Source of the DNA: Patescibacteria group bacterium
GTDB lineage: Bacteria > Patescibacteriota > Microgenomatia > UBA10105 > UBA927
Direction of reading: 5' to 3'
Length of the DNA: 61,736 bases
NCBI GenBank assembly: GCA_018821245.1
Contig: JAHJMO010000001.1
Location: forward strand, 1 to 61,736
Numbering within the stretch: the first letter of the stretch is position 1; the number at the start of each line of letters is the position of its first letter. Shown here in pieces: positions 43,394-51,003 of this stretch. The notes beneath the pieces were generated by a model that worked only from the letters and a program-made list of their open reading frames with translations, was not told the DNA's origin and did no database searches. The position numbers were made by a program, and so were the translations under genes.

Positions 43394-44551
43394 ATGAGCG
43401 TAGCGATTATCGGTGTTTCAACTACAAAATTCGGTGAACTTTGGGGAACTTCTCCCCGTGCGCTCGCGCGCGAAGCGGTATTCGGCGCCATGAAAGACGC
43501 AAGAATAGCACCGAAGGAAATACAGGCACTATTCGTCGGCAATATGCTCTCCGGTATCTTAGGCGGGCAGGAGCACCTGGGTGCATTTTTCAGCGAAGAG
43601 CTGGGCTTGCGTGTTCCCGCTTTTCGGATAGAAGGAGCGTGTGCTTCCGGAGGGTTGGCGCTTCATAGCGCTGTTGGGAGTATATTGTCCGGTCAGCACG
43701 AAACAGTCGTTGTTCTTGGAATAGAGAAAATGACTGACCACAAACCCGAGGACGTTGCCGCGGCGCTTATGGCCGCCGGAAGTCAGGAGGAGCGTTCTTC
43801 CGGCGCAACATTCCCCGGCTTGTATGCCTTCCTTGCGCGTGCACACATGGAAGCCTTCGGGACGACCGTACAGGATCTTGCAGTGGTTGCCGTCAAGAAC
43901 CATTTTCACGCAAGCCTCAACACAAACGCCCAATTTCGCAACACGATCACGAAAGAACAGGTTTTGGCAAGCAGCAAGATCGCCGATCCCTTGAGGCTTT
44001 TGGACTGTTCACCGGTTTCTGATGGAGCAGCCGCGTTGATTATAACAAGCAACAGGAGGCAGGCAACAGGCAACAGGAGGTCTGTAACAATTGCTGCGTC
44101 TGCCGTGGCGACGGATACATTAGGATTGGCGCAGCGCGAAAGCCTATTAGAACTGAAAGCAACGAAGAAATCCTCAAAAGAAGCGTATAGGCAGGCGGGT
44201 GTTGATCCGGGCGATATCGATGTAGCAGAGGTGCACGACTGCTTTACCATAGCAGAGATATTAGCGATAGAAGATTTGGGATTTGCGGGGAAAGGGAAAG
44301 CGGCCGCAGAACTTGAGCGCGGAGAATATACGCTGAATAAGGCAAAAAAGCTGGTCGTCAATCCGTCCGGAGGATTAAAGGGGTGCGGTCACCCCGTGGG
44401 CGCGACCGGAGTCAAGCAGGTTGTGGAGCTTGTCGAGCAGCTGCGAATGGATGCGGGAGACAGGCAGGTGATTGGCGTCCGTGTTGGTTTAGCACACAAC
44501 GTAGGAGGCAGCGGAGCAACGGCGGTAGTACACATTTTAAAGAGAGCTTAG
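43394..44551 (+). CDS. Acetyl-CoA C-acetyltransferase, archaeal type
   Basis: The 385-residue thiolase has the acyl-enzyme Cys in IEGACASGGLAL (about 84), VAEVHDCFTIAE, NPSGGLKGCGHPVGATG and the C-terminal NVGGSGATAVVH. This archaeal thiolase family makes acetoacetyl-CoA and passes it to HMG-CoA synthase. It lies between the synthase and DUF35 genes, as in archaeal operons. A period-7 tract (44049-44083) sits in the middle, encoding polar SNRRQATGNRRS. Confidence 0.92.
   Translation: MSVAIIGVSTTKFGELWGTSPRALAREAVFGAMKDARIAPKEIQALFVGNMLSGILGGQEHLGAFFSEELGLRVPAFRIEGACASGGLALHSAVGSILSGQHETVVVLGIEKMTDHKPEDVAAALMAAGSQEERSSGATFPGLYAFLARAHMEAFGTTVQDLAVVAVKNHFHASLNTNAQFRNTITKEQVLASSKIADPLRLLDCSPVSDGAAALIITSNRRQATGNRRSVTIAASAVATDTLGLAQRESLLELKATKKSSKEAYRQAGVDPGDIDVAEVHDCFTIAEILAIEDLGFAGKGKAAAELERGEYTLNKAKKLVVNPSGGLKGCGHPVGATGVKQVVELVEQLRMDAGDRQVIGVRVGLAHNVGGSGATAVVHILKRA
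44049..44083 (+). repeat. Period-7 tandem tract inside the thiolase gene
   Basis: Five units: GCAACAG, GAGGCAG, GCAACAG, GCAACAG, GAGGTCT, alternating two unit types. It sits between AALIITS and the following VTIAAS strand, where thiolases have a loop. Confidence 0.75.
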
Positions 44552-44584
44552 CGGCTTAGTTATAAACTTCTAAGCTACTTATTT

Positions 44585-44884
44585 ATGTTAAGTCCTGTTA
44601 AAATTTGGCGAAATCAGAAGAAAATAGCAGGCCTGGCCGGTAAAACAGGGAGGATTATCTCCTGGACCATAGTGCGGGTGCCGCCAAACGGCTTTGCAGA
44701 TCAGGCGCCGTACCCGGTGGCTGTCGTTGAGCTTGATGGAGGCAAACGAATTATGGCGCAACTTGTAGACTGGGAAGATAGACACGTAGCATTTGGACAA
44801 AAAGTTGTGACAACCATACGGCGCATTACACAGCCCAATACTGAAGGTGTGATTCCGTATGGGATAAAGGTGAAACCGATATAA
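44585..44884 (+). CDS. DUF35 OB-fold protein lacking its zinc ribbon
   Basis: The 99-residue protein has the DUF35 OB-fold pattern: GKTGRIISWTIVRVPPNGFADQ, YPVAVVELDGG and a late FGQKVVTTIRR. In archaea this protein bridges thiolase and HMG-CoA synthase and holds the CoA intermediate. Family members normally carry a four-Cys rubredoxin-like zinc ribbon before the OB fold; this one has no cysteine and is about 30 residues shorter. It follows the thiolase gene by 33 bases. The complex role is inferred from gene order. Confidence 0.8.
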   Translation: MLSPVKIWRNQKKIAGLAGKTGRIISWTIVRVPPNGFADQAPYPVAVVELDGGKRIMAQLVDWEDRHVAFGQKVVTTIRRITQPNTEGVIPYGIKVKPI

Positions 44885-44887
44885 AAT

Positions 44888-45841
44888 ATGAACAAAATAA
44901 CCGTATCAGCTCCTGGAAAAGTAATACTTATGGGTGAACATGCCGTTGTTTACGGAAAACCGGCTCTGATTTCTGCCATCAACCTTCGGTTAACCGCAAA
45001 AGTTTCTGATAGCCTCAAACCAACAATTATTGCAGATGAGGGAGAGGAATACATTAACCACGTTCTTACTACCGTTTGTAAACATTTTAACCTCAAAAAC
45101 ATTCCATCTTTAAGAATTGAAATCTCTTCCGATATACCAGTTGGGTACCATTTGGGATCATCAGCTGCATTGGGAGCAGCATTGGTCGGCGCACTTTCAT
45201 ATCATTTGAAAAAAATTTGGAACCCTGTTCTTATCAACCAACTTACTTATGAATCAGAAAAATACATCCACATAAATTCGTCAGGAGTAGATCCTGCAGC
45301 AGTGGTTTCCGGTAGGCTTATTTGGTATCGTAAAGAATTAGATTTTTTACGAAGTATCTGGCAGTTTCCCTTCGGAATTCCGAAATTGCTAAATAATTTT
45401 TGTTTTATTGATACCGGAAGACCAGTAGAGTCAACCGGGGAAATGGTGGTGTTTGTAAGTAAAAAGTTAAAAGTTAAAAGTGAAAAGTTAAAAATTGAAA
45501 AACTTTTTGATGAGAATGAACGGCAAACAAGGAGCATAGCAGTAGCGATAAAAGAAGAGAACGAAAAGCATTTTATTAATGCGATTCGAATCGGTGAAAG
45601 AACACTTGAAGATATGGGTGTGGTGAGCGCCAAAGTGATTCCGCTCATTCGCGAAATAGAAAAGATTGGAGGGGCAGCAAAGATTCTTGGCGGAGGAGGG
45701 AGAAAAGAGGGAGTGGGATTTTTACTTTGTTATCACCATAATCCGCAAAAAATAGCATTAATTAGTAAAGCATATAATTATTCCCTTCAGACTATTCATC
45801 TAGGCGAAGAAGGGGTGAGGCTGGAAAAACATGATAAATGA
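44888..45841 (+). CDS. Mevalonate kinase
   Basis: A 317-residue GHMP kinase: SAPGKVILMGEHAVVYGKPAL at the N terminus, the ATP loop PVGYHLGSSAALGAAL (about 85-98), a central SSGVDPAAVVSGRLIWY region with the catalytic Asp, and the C-terminal KILGGGGRKEGVGFLL. It phosphorylates mevalonate. A 42-base period-7 tract (45457-45498) adds exactly 14 Lys-rich residues before the KLFDENERQ helix. The stop overlaps the methyltransferase gene by 11 bases. Confidence 0.9.
   Translation: MNKITVSAPGKVILMGEHAVVYGKPALISAINLRLTAKVSDSLKPTIIADEGEEYINHVLTTVCKHFNLKNIPSLRIEISSDIPVGYHLGSSAALGAALVGALSYHLKKIWNPVLINQLTYESEKYIHINSSGVDPAAVVSGRLIWYRKELDFLRSIWQFPFGIPKLLNNFCFIDTGRPVESTGEMVVFVSKKLKVKSEKLKIEKLFDENERQTRSIAVAIKEENEKHFINAIRIGERTLEDMGVVSAKVIPLIREIEKIGGAAKILGGGGRKEGVGFLLCYHHNPQKIALISKAYNYSLQTIHLGEEGVRLEKHDK
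45457..45498 (+). repeat. Period-7 tandem tract inside mevalonate kinase
   Basis: Six units: AAGTAAA, AAGTTAA, AAGTTAA, AAGTGAA, AAGTTAA, AAATTGA. At 42 bases the insert keeps the frame exactly and encodes the highly charged SKKLKVKSEKLKIE. Confidence 0.85.
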
Positions 45842-46634
45842 AGCATCTGGTTTAACCGGCGGGTACAATAAGAGAGAGTTTGGAGCCGGGCCTAGAACGT
45901 ACGCAGATACAGTATTTTTGGATTTGATAAAACAATCAAGTGGTTTATTGACCGCGGACACACGGAATCTTTTGGTGGCAGATATAATGTCTGGCCCGGG
46001 TGGTGTAGGTTTGGCATTATTAAAAGAACATCCTCAACATTCATACTATTTTTTTGACTTAGCTCGTCGTCAGTTGGAGAAAATTAATAATCCAAATTCT
46101 TCTACAGTAAAAGTTCAGGCAGATGCGCGGTTAATTCCAGTTGCCGATAACATGTTTGACTTAGAGGTCGCCAGATATGCCGTTAAAGATCTTACAAAAG
46201 AAGATCAGCCGAAAGCGCTTTTAGAAATTTTTAGAACTTTAAAACCAGGCGGAAATTTTACCTTAGCTGACATGGTGGCACCGAGCGTAGAAACAAAATA
46301 TTGGCTTAATATGCAGCATGCAAAAAAGCAAGAATTTTCGGGGAGAGATCCCAGTAGAGAAGGCATTTGTCATATTCCTACTGAGGATGAGTGGATAGTT
46401 TTACTTCGTAATGTTGGTTTTGACGTGTCTGTTATCGGAAGACATGTAAGTTGTGTTACGACGAGTGATTGGGTAAAAGGAAAGCAGGTTACCGCAGGAC
46501 AACTTCAAGAGCTTAATACAATTATTCTTGAGGCCCCTGAGTCAATTAGAAGAACATTTAATATAAGAGAGGAAGATAGTCGAGTAAGAATTGATTATCC
46601 AATAATAGTCATTAAAGGAATTAAATCGATTTAA
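45831..46634 (+). CDS. SAM-dependent methyltransferase (class I) in the mevalonate operon
   Basis: The 267-residue protein has a Rossmann SAM site (VADIMSGPGGVGLALL), an acidic turn FFDLARRQ, VQADARLIPVADNMFD, and LKPGGNFTLADM, the UbiE-like post-motif region. Its start overlaps the mevalonate kinase stop by 11 bases, so it is co-translated with that pathway. No known step from acetyl-CoA to IPP needs a methyltransferase. A polyprenyl or quinone-like substrate is possible but not shown. Confidence 0.8.
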   Translation: MINEASGLTGGYNKREFGAGPRTYADTVFLDLIKQSSGLLTADTRNLLVADIMSGPGGVGLALLKEHPQHSYYFFDLARRQLEKINNPNSSTVKVQADARLIPVADNMFDLEVARYAVKDLTKEDQPKALLEIFRTLKPGGNFTLADMVAPSVETKYWLNMQHAKKQEFSGRDPSREGICHIPTEDEWIVLLRNVGFDVSVIGRHVSCVTTSDWVKGKQVTAGQLQELNTIILEAPESIRRTFNIREEDSRVRIDYPIIVIKGIKSI

Positions 46635-46668
46635 TACAACGAGCCAAAAATTATAAATATAGAACGCT

Positions 46669-48147
46669 ATGATGAATAAGAAACTCACTGTTTCTGCACC
46701 GGGGAAGTTGATGCTTTTGGGTGAACACGCGGTGGTGTATGACCGGCCGTGTTTAGTGACGGCGGTTAGTCAAAGGATGCGGGTGATGACAGAACTAATT
46801 AATGAACCAACATTGCTTCTCGATGCTCCAGACGTAAATGTGGTTGGATACAAAAAATTACTGTCAGAGTTAGGTAAAGGCGAGATCCCTAAAGGCGCGC
46901 AGTTTGTGGAGATAGCCGTCAAAAATTTTCTGGACAAATATCCGTTTAAACAAGGAATTAACATTACTACTCAATCAGAATTTTCCTCACAATTTGGTTT
47001 TGGCTCTTCCTCGGCCTCAATTGTTTGTGTGCTGAAGGCTCTTTCTGAGGCAACAAACAGTAAGCTTACCAATGAGCAGTTGTTTGACTTAGCGTACAAG
47101 ACAGTTCTTGATATTCAAGGAAAAGGATCAGGTTTTGATGTGGCAGCCGCAATATTTGGAGGCACTCTCTATTTCACAACAGGTGGCAGAATTATAGAAC
47201 CGGTCAACACCGCAGATATACCCTTGATAGTGGGCTATACCGGGATAAAAGCAGATACAAAGACTATGATTTTTGAGATCGAAGAGAAAAAGAAAACATA
47301 CCCTGAAAAAATAAATAGAATTTATGATGCGATTGCCAAAATAACAGAAGAAGCCAGGCAAAAAATACTTGAAGGCGATTGGAAGCGAGTGGGGAAATTG
47401 ATGGACTTTAATCAGGAATATTTGCGTGATTTAGGAGTGAGCTCGGAAAAACTTGAGGCGTTGATTTCCGCAGCCAAAAGAGCAGACGCCTGGGGAGCTA
47501 AGCTCTCTGGTGCCGGAAGAGGCGACTGCATGATTGCCCTTGCGTCGTCGGAGAAGAGAAACGCGGTAAGTAATGCTATCAAAAAAGCAGGCGGTGAGGT
47601 TGTCCCTGTGACACCCAACGCGCCGGGAGTAAGAGTCGAAACCACGGATAATCAGGACGAAGTGTTCGTAGTGGTGGATCGGGACGACAATGTTCTCGGA
47701 TACAAAACACGCTGGGAGTGTCATCACGACCCTTCACTTATTCATCGGACTGTCGGCGCACTCATTTTTAACGACAAAGGCCAGCTTCTTCTGCAGAAAC
47801 GCAGTATGACGAAAGATATGGAAGCAGGACTATGGGGGATATCAGCCGCAGGACACGTAACCCGCGGCCAAACGGATGAGGAAGCGGTCCACCTGGAGCT
47901 TCAGGAAGAGTTGGGGGTAGATATGCCTCTCACGTTCTGGAAAAAATTTATATCGGAAGAGCCGGATGAAACAGAACGCGATGTGGCATACAAAGGCATG
48001 TCCAATGGTCCATTTCACCCGAACGCAGAAGAAGTCGCGGAAGTTCGTTTTTTTGAAATTTGCGAACTCAAACTCCACATTGCCAGCCGGCGCATACAAT
48101 TGACCGAAGGGGCAATAAAAACATTACAAGAGGTGAAAATTTTATGA
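46669..48147 (+). CDS. Phosphomevalonate kinase-Nudix fusion
   Basis: The 492-residue protein joins two enzymes. Residues 1 to about 320 are a GHMP kinase: SAPGKLMLLGEHAVVYD, ATP loop FGFGSSSAS (109-117), and DIQGKGSGFDVAAAIFGG (148-165), the phosphomevalonate kinase signature, then GAKLSGAGRGDC. Residues 330-492 are a Nudix domain of the YfcD/type-1-IDI kind, with its box at 395-417: the acidic core ELQEELG is kept, but the usual first Glu is Gln401 and the Arg is Leu409. The IDI active-site Cys (CSHP) is absent. Kinase function is likely; the Nudix half may act as an isomerase or diphosphatase. Confidence 0.85.
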   Translation: MMNKKLTVSAPGKLMLLGEHAVVYDRPCLVTAVSQRMRVMTELINEPTLLLDAPDVNVVGYKKLLSELGKGEIPKGAQFVEIAVKNFLDKYPFKQGINITTQSEFSSQFGFGSSSASIVCVLKALSEATNSKLTNEQLFDLAYKTVLDIQGKGSGFDVAAAIFGGTLYFTTGGRIIEPVNTADIPLIVGYTGIKADTKTMIFEIEEKKKTYPEKINRIYDAIAKITEEARQKILEGDWKRVGKLMDFNQEYLRDLGVSSEKLEALISAAKRADAWGAKLSGAGRGDCMIALASSEKRNAVSNAIKKAGGEVVPVTPNAPGVRVETTDNQDEVFVVVDRDDNVLGYKTRWECHHDPSLIHRTVGALIFNDKGQLLLQKRSMTKDMEAGLWGISAAGHVTRGQTDEEAVHLELQEELGVDMPLTFWKKFISEEPDETERDVAYKGMSNGPFHPNAEEVAEVRFFEICELKLHIASRRIQLTEGAIKTLQEVKIL

Positions 48148-49157
48148 TGAAAGCAACAGCGGTAGCGCCGGCAAACATCGCGTTTATCAAATACTGGGGC
48201 CGCAGGGATGCCAAACTTCGCCTGCCGTATAATTCATCGATTTCGATGAACTTAAATGCCTGCATAACGACCACGACTGTTGAATTTTCACCATGTTACC
48301 ACGCGGATGAGTTTATGTTGCTGACTCAGAACAAATTCATTAAATCTTCGCTCGAGCTGAAATTTAATGAATTGGAAAAAGAACGTATTAGCGCGCATCT
48401 GGATCGCATCCGTGATTTGGCGAACATTAAAGACATGTCCAAGGTTGTTACAATTAATAATTTCCCCAAAAGCTCCGGGATTGCTTCTTCGGCTTCTGGT
48501 TTTGCTGCTTTGACGCTCGCGGCTACGGCGGCGGCCGGACTAGATTTATCCGAAAAAGACCTTTCGATTTTAGCCAGATTTGGTTCCGGCTCTGCCTGCC
48601 GGAGTGTTCCCGACGGATTTGTCGAGTGGTTGACTGGAGATTCATCAGAAACGTCTTTCGCTTATTCATTGTACAGAGCAAGTTATTGGGACTTACGTGA
48701 CGTTTTGGTTATAATAGGTAGTGAGCCCAAAAAAATTCCGACCAGCGCGGGCATGGACAATGTGACCACCAGCCCTCTTTGGCGGGTGAGATTACGCGCA
48801 CTGCCTCAAAGAATTTTGCGTATTAAAGAAGCCCTCAAGACGAAAAATTTTGTTCTCCTGGGCAGAATTATTGAGGAAGACTGTCTAGAGATGCACCGGG
48901 GCATGCAGACGCAAGATCCGCCGCTTTTTTACTGGAACGACAAAACCCGGAAAATTATGGAAGCGGTATACAATTGGAGAAAGGACGGATTAGCCGTATA
49001 CTTTACGATTGACGCAGGACCTAATGTGCATATTATCTGTGAAGGAAAAGACGAACAGAGAGTCACCGGTTTAGCAAAAACAATCAAAGGGGTAGAAGCG
49101 GTAATTAGCAACAAGCCCGCCCAGGGTACGCGCTTGACGAAAGAGCACTTGTTTTAA
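48144..49157 (+). CDS. Diphosphomevalonate decarboxylase
   Basis: 337 residues from the ATG at 48144, which overlaps the previous stop and has AGAGGTG 8 bases upstream. It has NIAFIKYWGRRD (9-20), the ATP loop PKSSGIASSASGFAALTLA and FGSGSACRSVPDGFVEW, and TSAGMDNVTTSPLW, all typical of MVD. It converts mevalonate diphosphate to isopentenyl diphosphate with ATP, completing the pathway begun at 41190. Confidence 0.94.
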   Translation: MMKATAVAPANIAFIKYWGRRDAKLRLPYNSSISMNLNACITTTTVEFSPCYHADEFMLLTQNKFIKSSLELKFNELEKERISAHLDRIRDLANIKDMSKVVTINNFPKSSGIASSASGFAALTLAATAAAGLDLSEKDLSILARFGSGSACRSVPDGFVEWLTGDSSETSFAYSLYRASYWDLRDVLVIIGSEPKKIPTSAGMDNVTTSPLWRVRLRALPQRILRIKEALKTKNFVLLGRIIEEDCLEMHRGMQTQDPPLFYWNDKTRKIMEAVYNWRKDGLAVYFTIDAGPNVHIICEGKDEQRVTGLAKTIKGVEAVISNKPAQGTRLTKEHLF

Positions 49158-49168
49158 GCAGTTATTAT

Positions 49169-49216
49169 ATATTATATTAGTACGCTAATATATTATCGTG
49201 TTAACATGTTAATACA
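49169..49216 (+). repeat. Period-8 degenerate tandem tract between MVD and uppS
   Basis: Consecutive 8-base units: ATATTATA, TTAGTACG, CTAATATA, TTATCGTG, TTAACATG, TTAATACA. The last three closely match the units at 57131-57154. It lies directly upstream of the uppS start, where a promoter or leader would be. Confidence 0.65.
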
Positions 49217-49222
49217 TTGTCT

Positions 49223-49933
49223 ATGGTCATACAACAACAAATTCCTATACATATTGCCATCATCATGGACGGAAACCGCCGGTGGGCCCGCGAGCATGGA
49301 TTGCCGGTTCTTGCCGGGCACCAAAAAGTTGCCGATGAAATTCTAGAGCCGCTTGTAGCGCACGCGGCCAAGAGAGGAATTAAATATTTGACCTTTTGGG
49401 CATTTTCGACGGAGAACTGGTCGCGGGACAAGCGCGAAATAGAGGGTATTATACGCATTTTTCGCCACGTTATTCGTAAGCGCTGGCAACGGCTGCACGA
49501 GAAAGGTGTTCGTATTAAAGTCATCGGTGATATTTCTAAATTTGCGCCGGATATTCAAGAAGCGCTAGCTAAAGTAGTAAAACAAACTAAAAATAACACT
49601 AAAATTACAGCTGTCTTTGCACTTAATTACGGCGGACGAGACGAATTAATTAGAGCAATTAATAATCTACGAATCTACGAATCTACGAATCTACGAATAA
49701 AAACAGAAATTACGGAAAAAGAATTCGAAAAATATTTAGATACCAAGGACGTTCCCGATCCGGACATGATTGTTCGTACCAGCGGTGAGGAGAGGCTAAG
49801 CGGATTTTTGCCGTGGCAAAGCGTGTATAGCGAATTGTATTTCCCCGCTTGGTATATGCCCGAATTTACCACGGAGAAGCTGGACGAGGTGATTGAGGAG
49901 TATAGGAAGAGGAAGCGCCGCTTTGGACAGTGA
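49223..49933 (+). CDS. uppS: Undecaprenyl diphosphate synthase (cis-prenyltransferase)
   Basis: 236 residues from the ATG at 49223. It has IAIIMDGNRRWAREHG with the catalytic Asp, LTFWAFSTENWSR, ALNYGGRDELIRA, and the C-terminal DMIVRTSGEERLSGFLPWQ and SELYFPAW motifs. It builds the long lipid carrier from IPP made by the preceding operon, linking it to the glycan locus. A period-8 tract at 49664-49695 encodes the repeated NLRIYESTNLRI between conserved helices. Confidence 0.95.
   Translation: MVIQQQIPIHIAIIMDGNRRWAREHGLPVLAGHQKVADEILEPLVAHAAKRGIKYLTFWAFSTENWSRDKREIEGIIRIFRHVIRKRWQRLHEKGVRIKVIGDISKFAPDIQEALAKVVKQTKNNTKITAVFALNYGGRDELIRAINNLRIYESTNLRIKTEITEKEFEKYLDTKDVPDPDMIVRTSGEERLSGFLPWQSVYSELYFPAWYMPEFTTEKLDEVIEEYRKRKRRFGQ
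49664..49695 (+). repeat. Period-8 tandem tract inside uppS
   Basis: Four identical copies of AATCTACG. Because 3 x 8 bases equal 8 codons, the protein repeats every eight residues (NLRIYEST then NLRI). It falls in the variable region just after GGRDELIRAI. Confidence 0.9.
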
Positions 49934-49935
49934 CG

Positions 49936-50286
49936 TTACTTGAATATCGTCTGTATCTCGGTAAGCCCCAAAATTTTTCCGGCAAGTTGTACCGCCCAGT
50001 ACGCGACGAATATCACGATGAACCCCAGAATTCCATTGGTCAGGCGTTGCTTGCCGGCTTCGAGCTTCTTTGTGTCTCCGGCACTGGTCATGAGCCCAAA
50101 TCCGGCACTGATAACAACCAGAAGAAGGGCAAGTCCGGCAAATCCAAAGATGAGCGGGATGGCTTTATTGACAACATCAGCAACAGACGAAAACGAGAAT
50201 CCCTGGTATTCAGCAGGGTAGTTGATTGGAACAGGAGTCTCGTTAGGCCCCGGAAGCTTGATGGCTTGTGCTAATGAATTTTCCAT
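49936..50286 (-). CDS. VirB2-like pilin paralogue 7
   Basis: The 116-residue protein has an N-terminal outer segment (LPGPNETPVPINYPAEYQG), then two membrane helices around the signature loop TSAGDTKKLEAGKQRL. It belongs to the same family as the six-gene array at 37336-39631 but is about 10 kb away. It is convergent with uppS and follows the Cys-rich paralogue by 6 bases. Confidence 0.7.
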   Translation of the reverse strand: MENSLAQAIKLPGPNETPVPINYPAEYQGFSFSSVADVVNKAIPLIFGFAGLALLLVVISAGFGLMTSAGDTKKLEAGKQRLTNGILGFIVIFVAYWAVQLAGKILGLTEIQTIFK

Positions 50287-50292
50287 AAAGTT

Positions 50293-50928
50293 TTACCCAA
50301 AGCCGGGTATCTTAAAAATAGTATACCCTATGAGCCGCAAGAGAAAGAGAGAAAAGACGATAAGGAGGAGCCCCGATATCGCCGCACTGACAAGCTCTTT
50401 ACCGGCCGCAAGCTTCTCGGGGTTGCCTGCGCTCGTCATAATCTGGAACCCCCCAAAGATAATCAGAAGAAACGCAATGCCGCCTCCGAGCCCTACAGCA
50501 AGACTCAAAAATTTCGTTATGAATCCCTGGGGATCAGTCGGGATGCAGCCGATAGCGGTATTGACGCTTTTATTGTCTGCACAAAAAATATTATTGGTGG
50601 TAGTGGTAATATCGCATTTTTTAGTCTGCGGATTGCAAGTAAGCGTTGAACAACATGGGGCAGTAGAATCATTGGGATCACAAGAGGCATCAAGTTTGCC
50701 GCAATTTTGAGAAGTGATTTTTTCACATGATACCATAGATAGAGGACATATATCGTTGTCACAGTGCGGCTGATAACCAGTGTGACAATAATCTGTAACA
50801 ACATAACATTGGCCTTCCAAGGAATATGAACACTCATATGTTCCTTGGGCAAAAGCCGTTTTTGCGGTTGTTAGACAGACAATGGTCGTTATAGTAATAA
50901 AAAGGACGACTGTAGTAAGCTTTTTCAC
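50293..50928 (-). CDS. Exported VirB2-like protein with Cys-rich N-terminal domain
   Basis: 211 residues from the GTG at 50928 (a GTG at 50967 would add 13). A signal peptide ends about TAFAQG. A domain of about 100 residues with some 14 Cys follows (CSYSLEGQC, CHTGYQPHCDNDIC, CCSTLTCNPQTKKC). The C-terminal two-helix VirB2 module carries TSAGNPEKLAAGKEL. A Cys-rich, likely disulfide-bonded head on a pilin-type base suggests a tip or adhesive subunit. Such a fusion is not a family I can name. Confidence 0.65.
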   Translation of the reverse strand: MKKLTTVVLFITITTIVCLTTAKTAFAQGTYECSYSLEGQCYVVTDYCHTGYQPHCDNDICPLSMVSCEKITSQNCGKLDASCDPNDSTAPCCSTLTCNPQTKKCDITTTTNNIFCADNKSVNTAIGCIPTDPQGFITKFLSLAVGLGGGIAFLLIIFGGFQIMTSAGNPEKLAAGKELVSAAISGLLLIVFSLFLLRLIGYTIFKIPGFG

Positions 50929-51003
50929 AATATAATCAAGTTTAGCAAAATTTTGACGCGAACGCACGTGGTAAAATGTGAGATAACAAGATATAAAGAT
51001 GTT

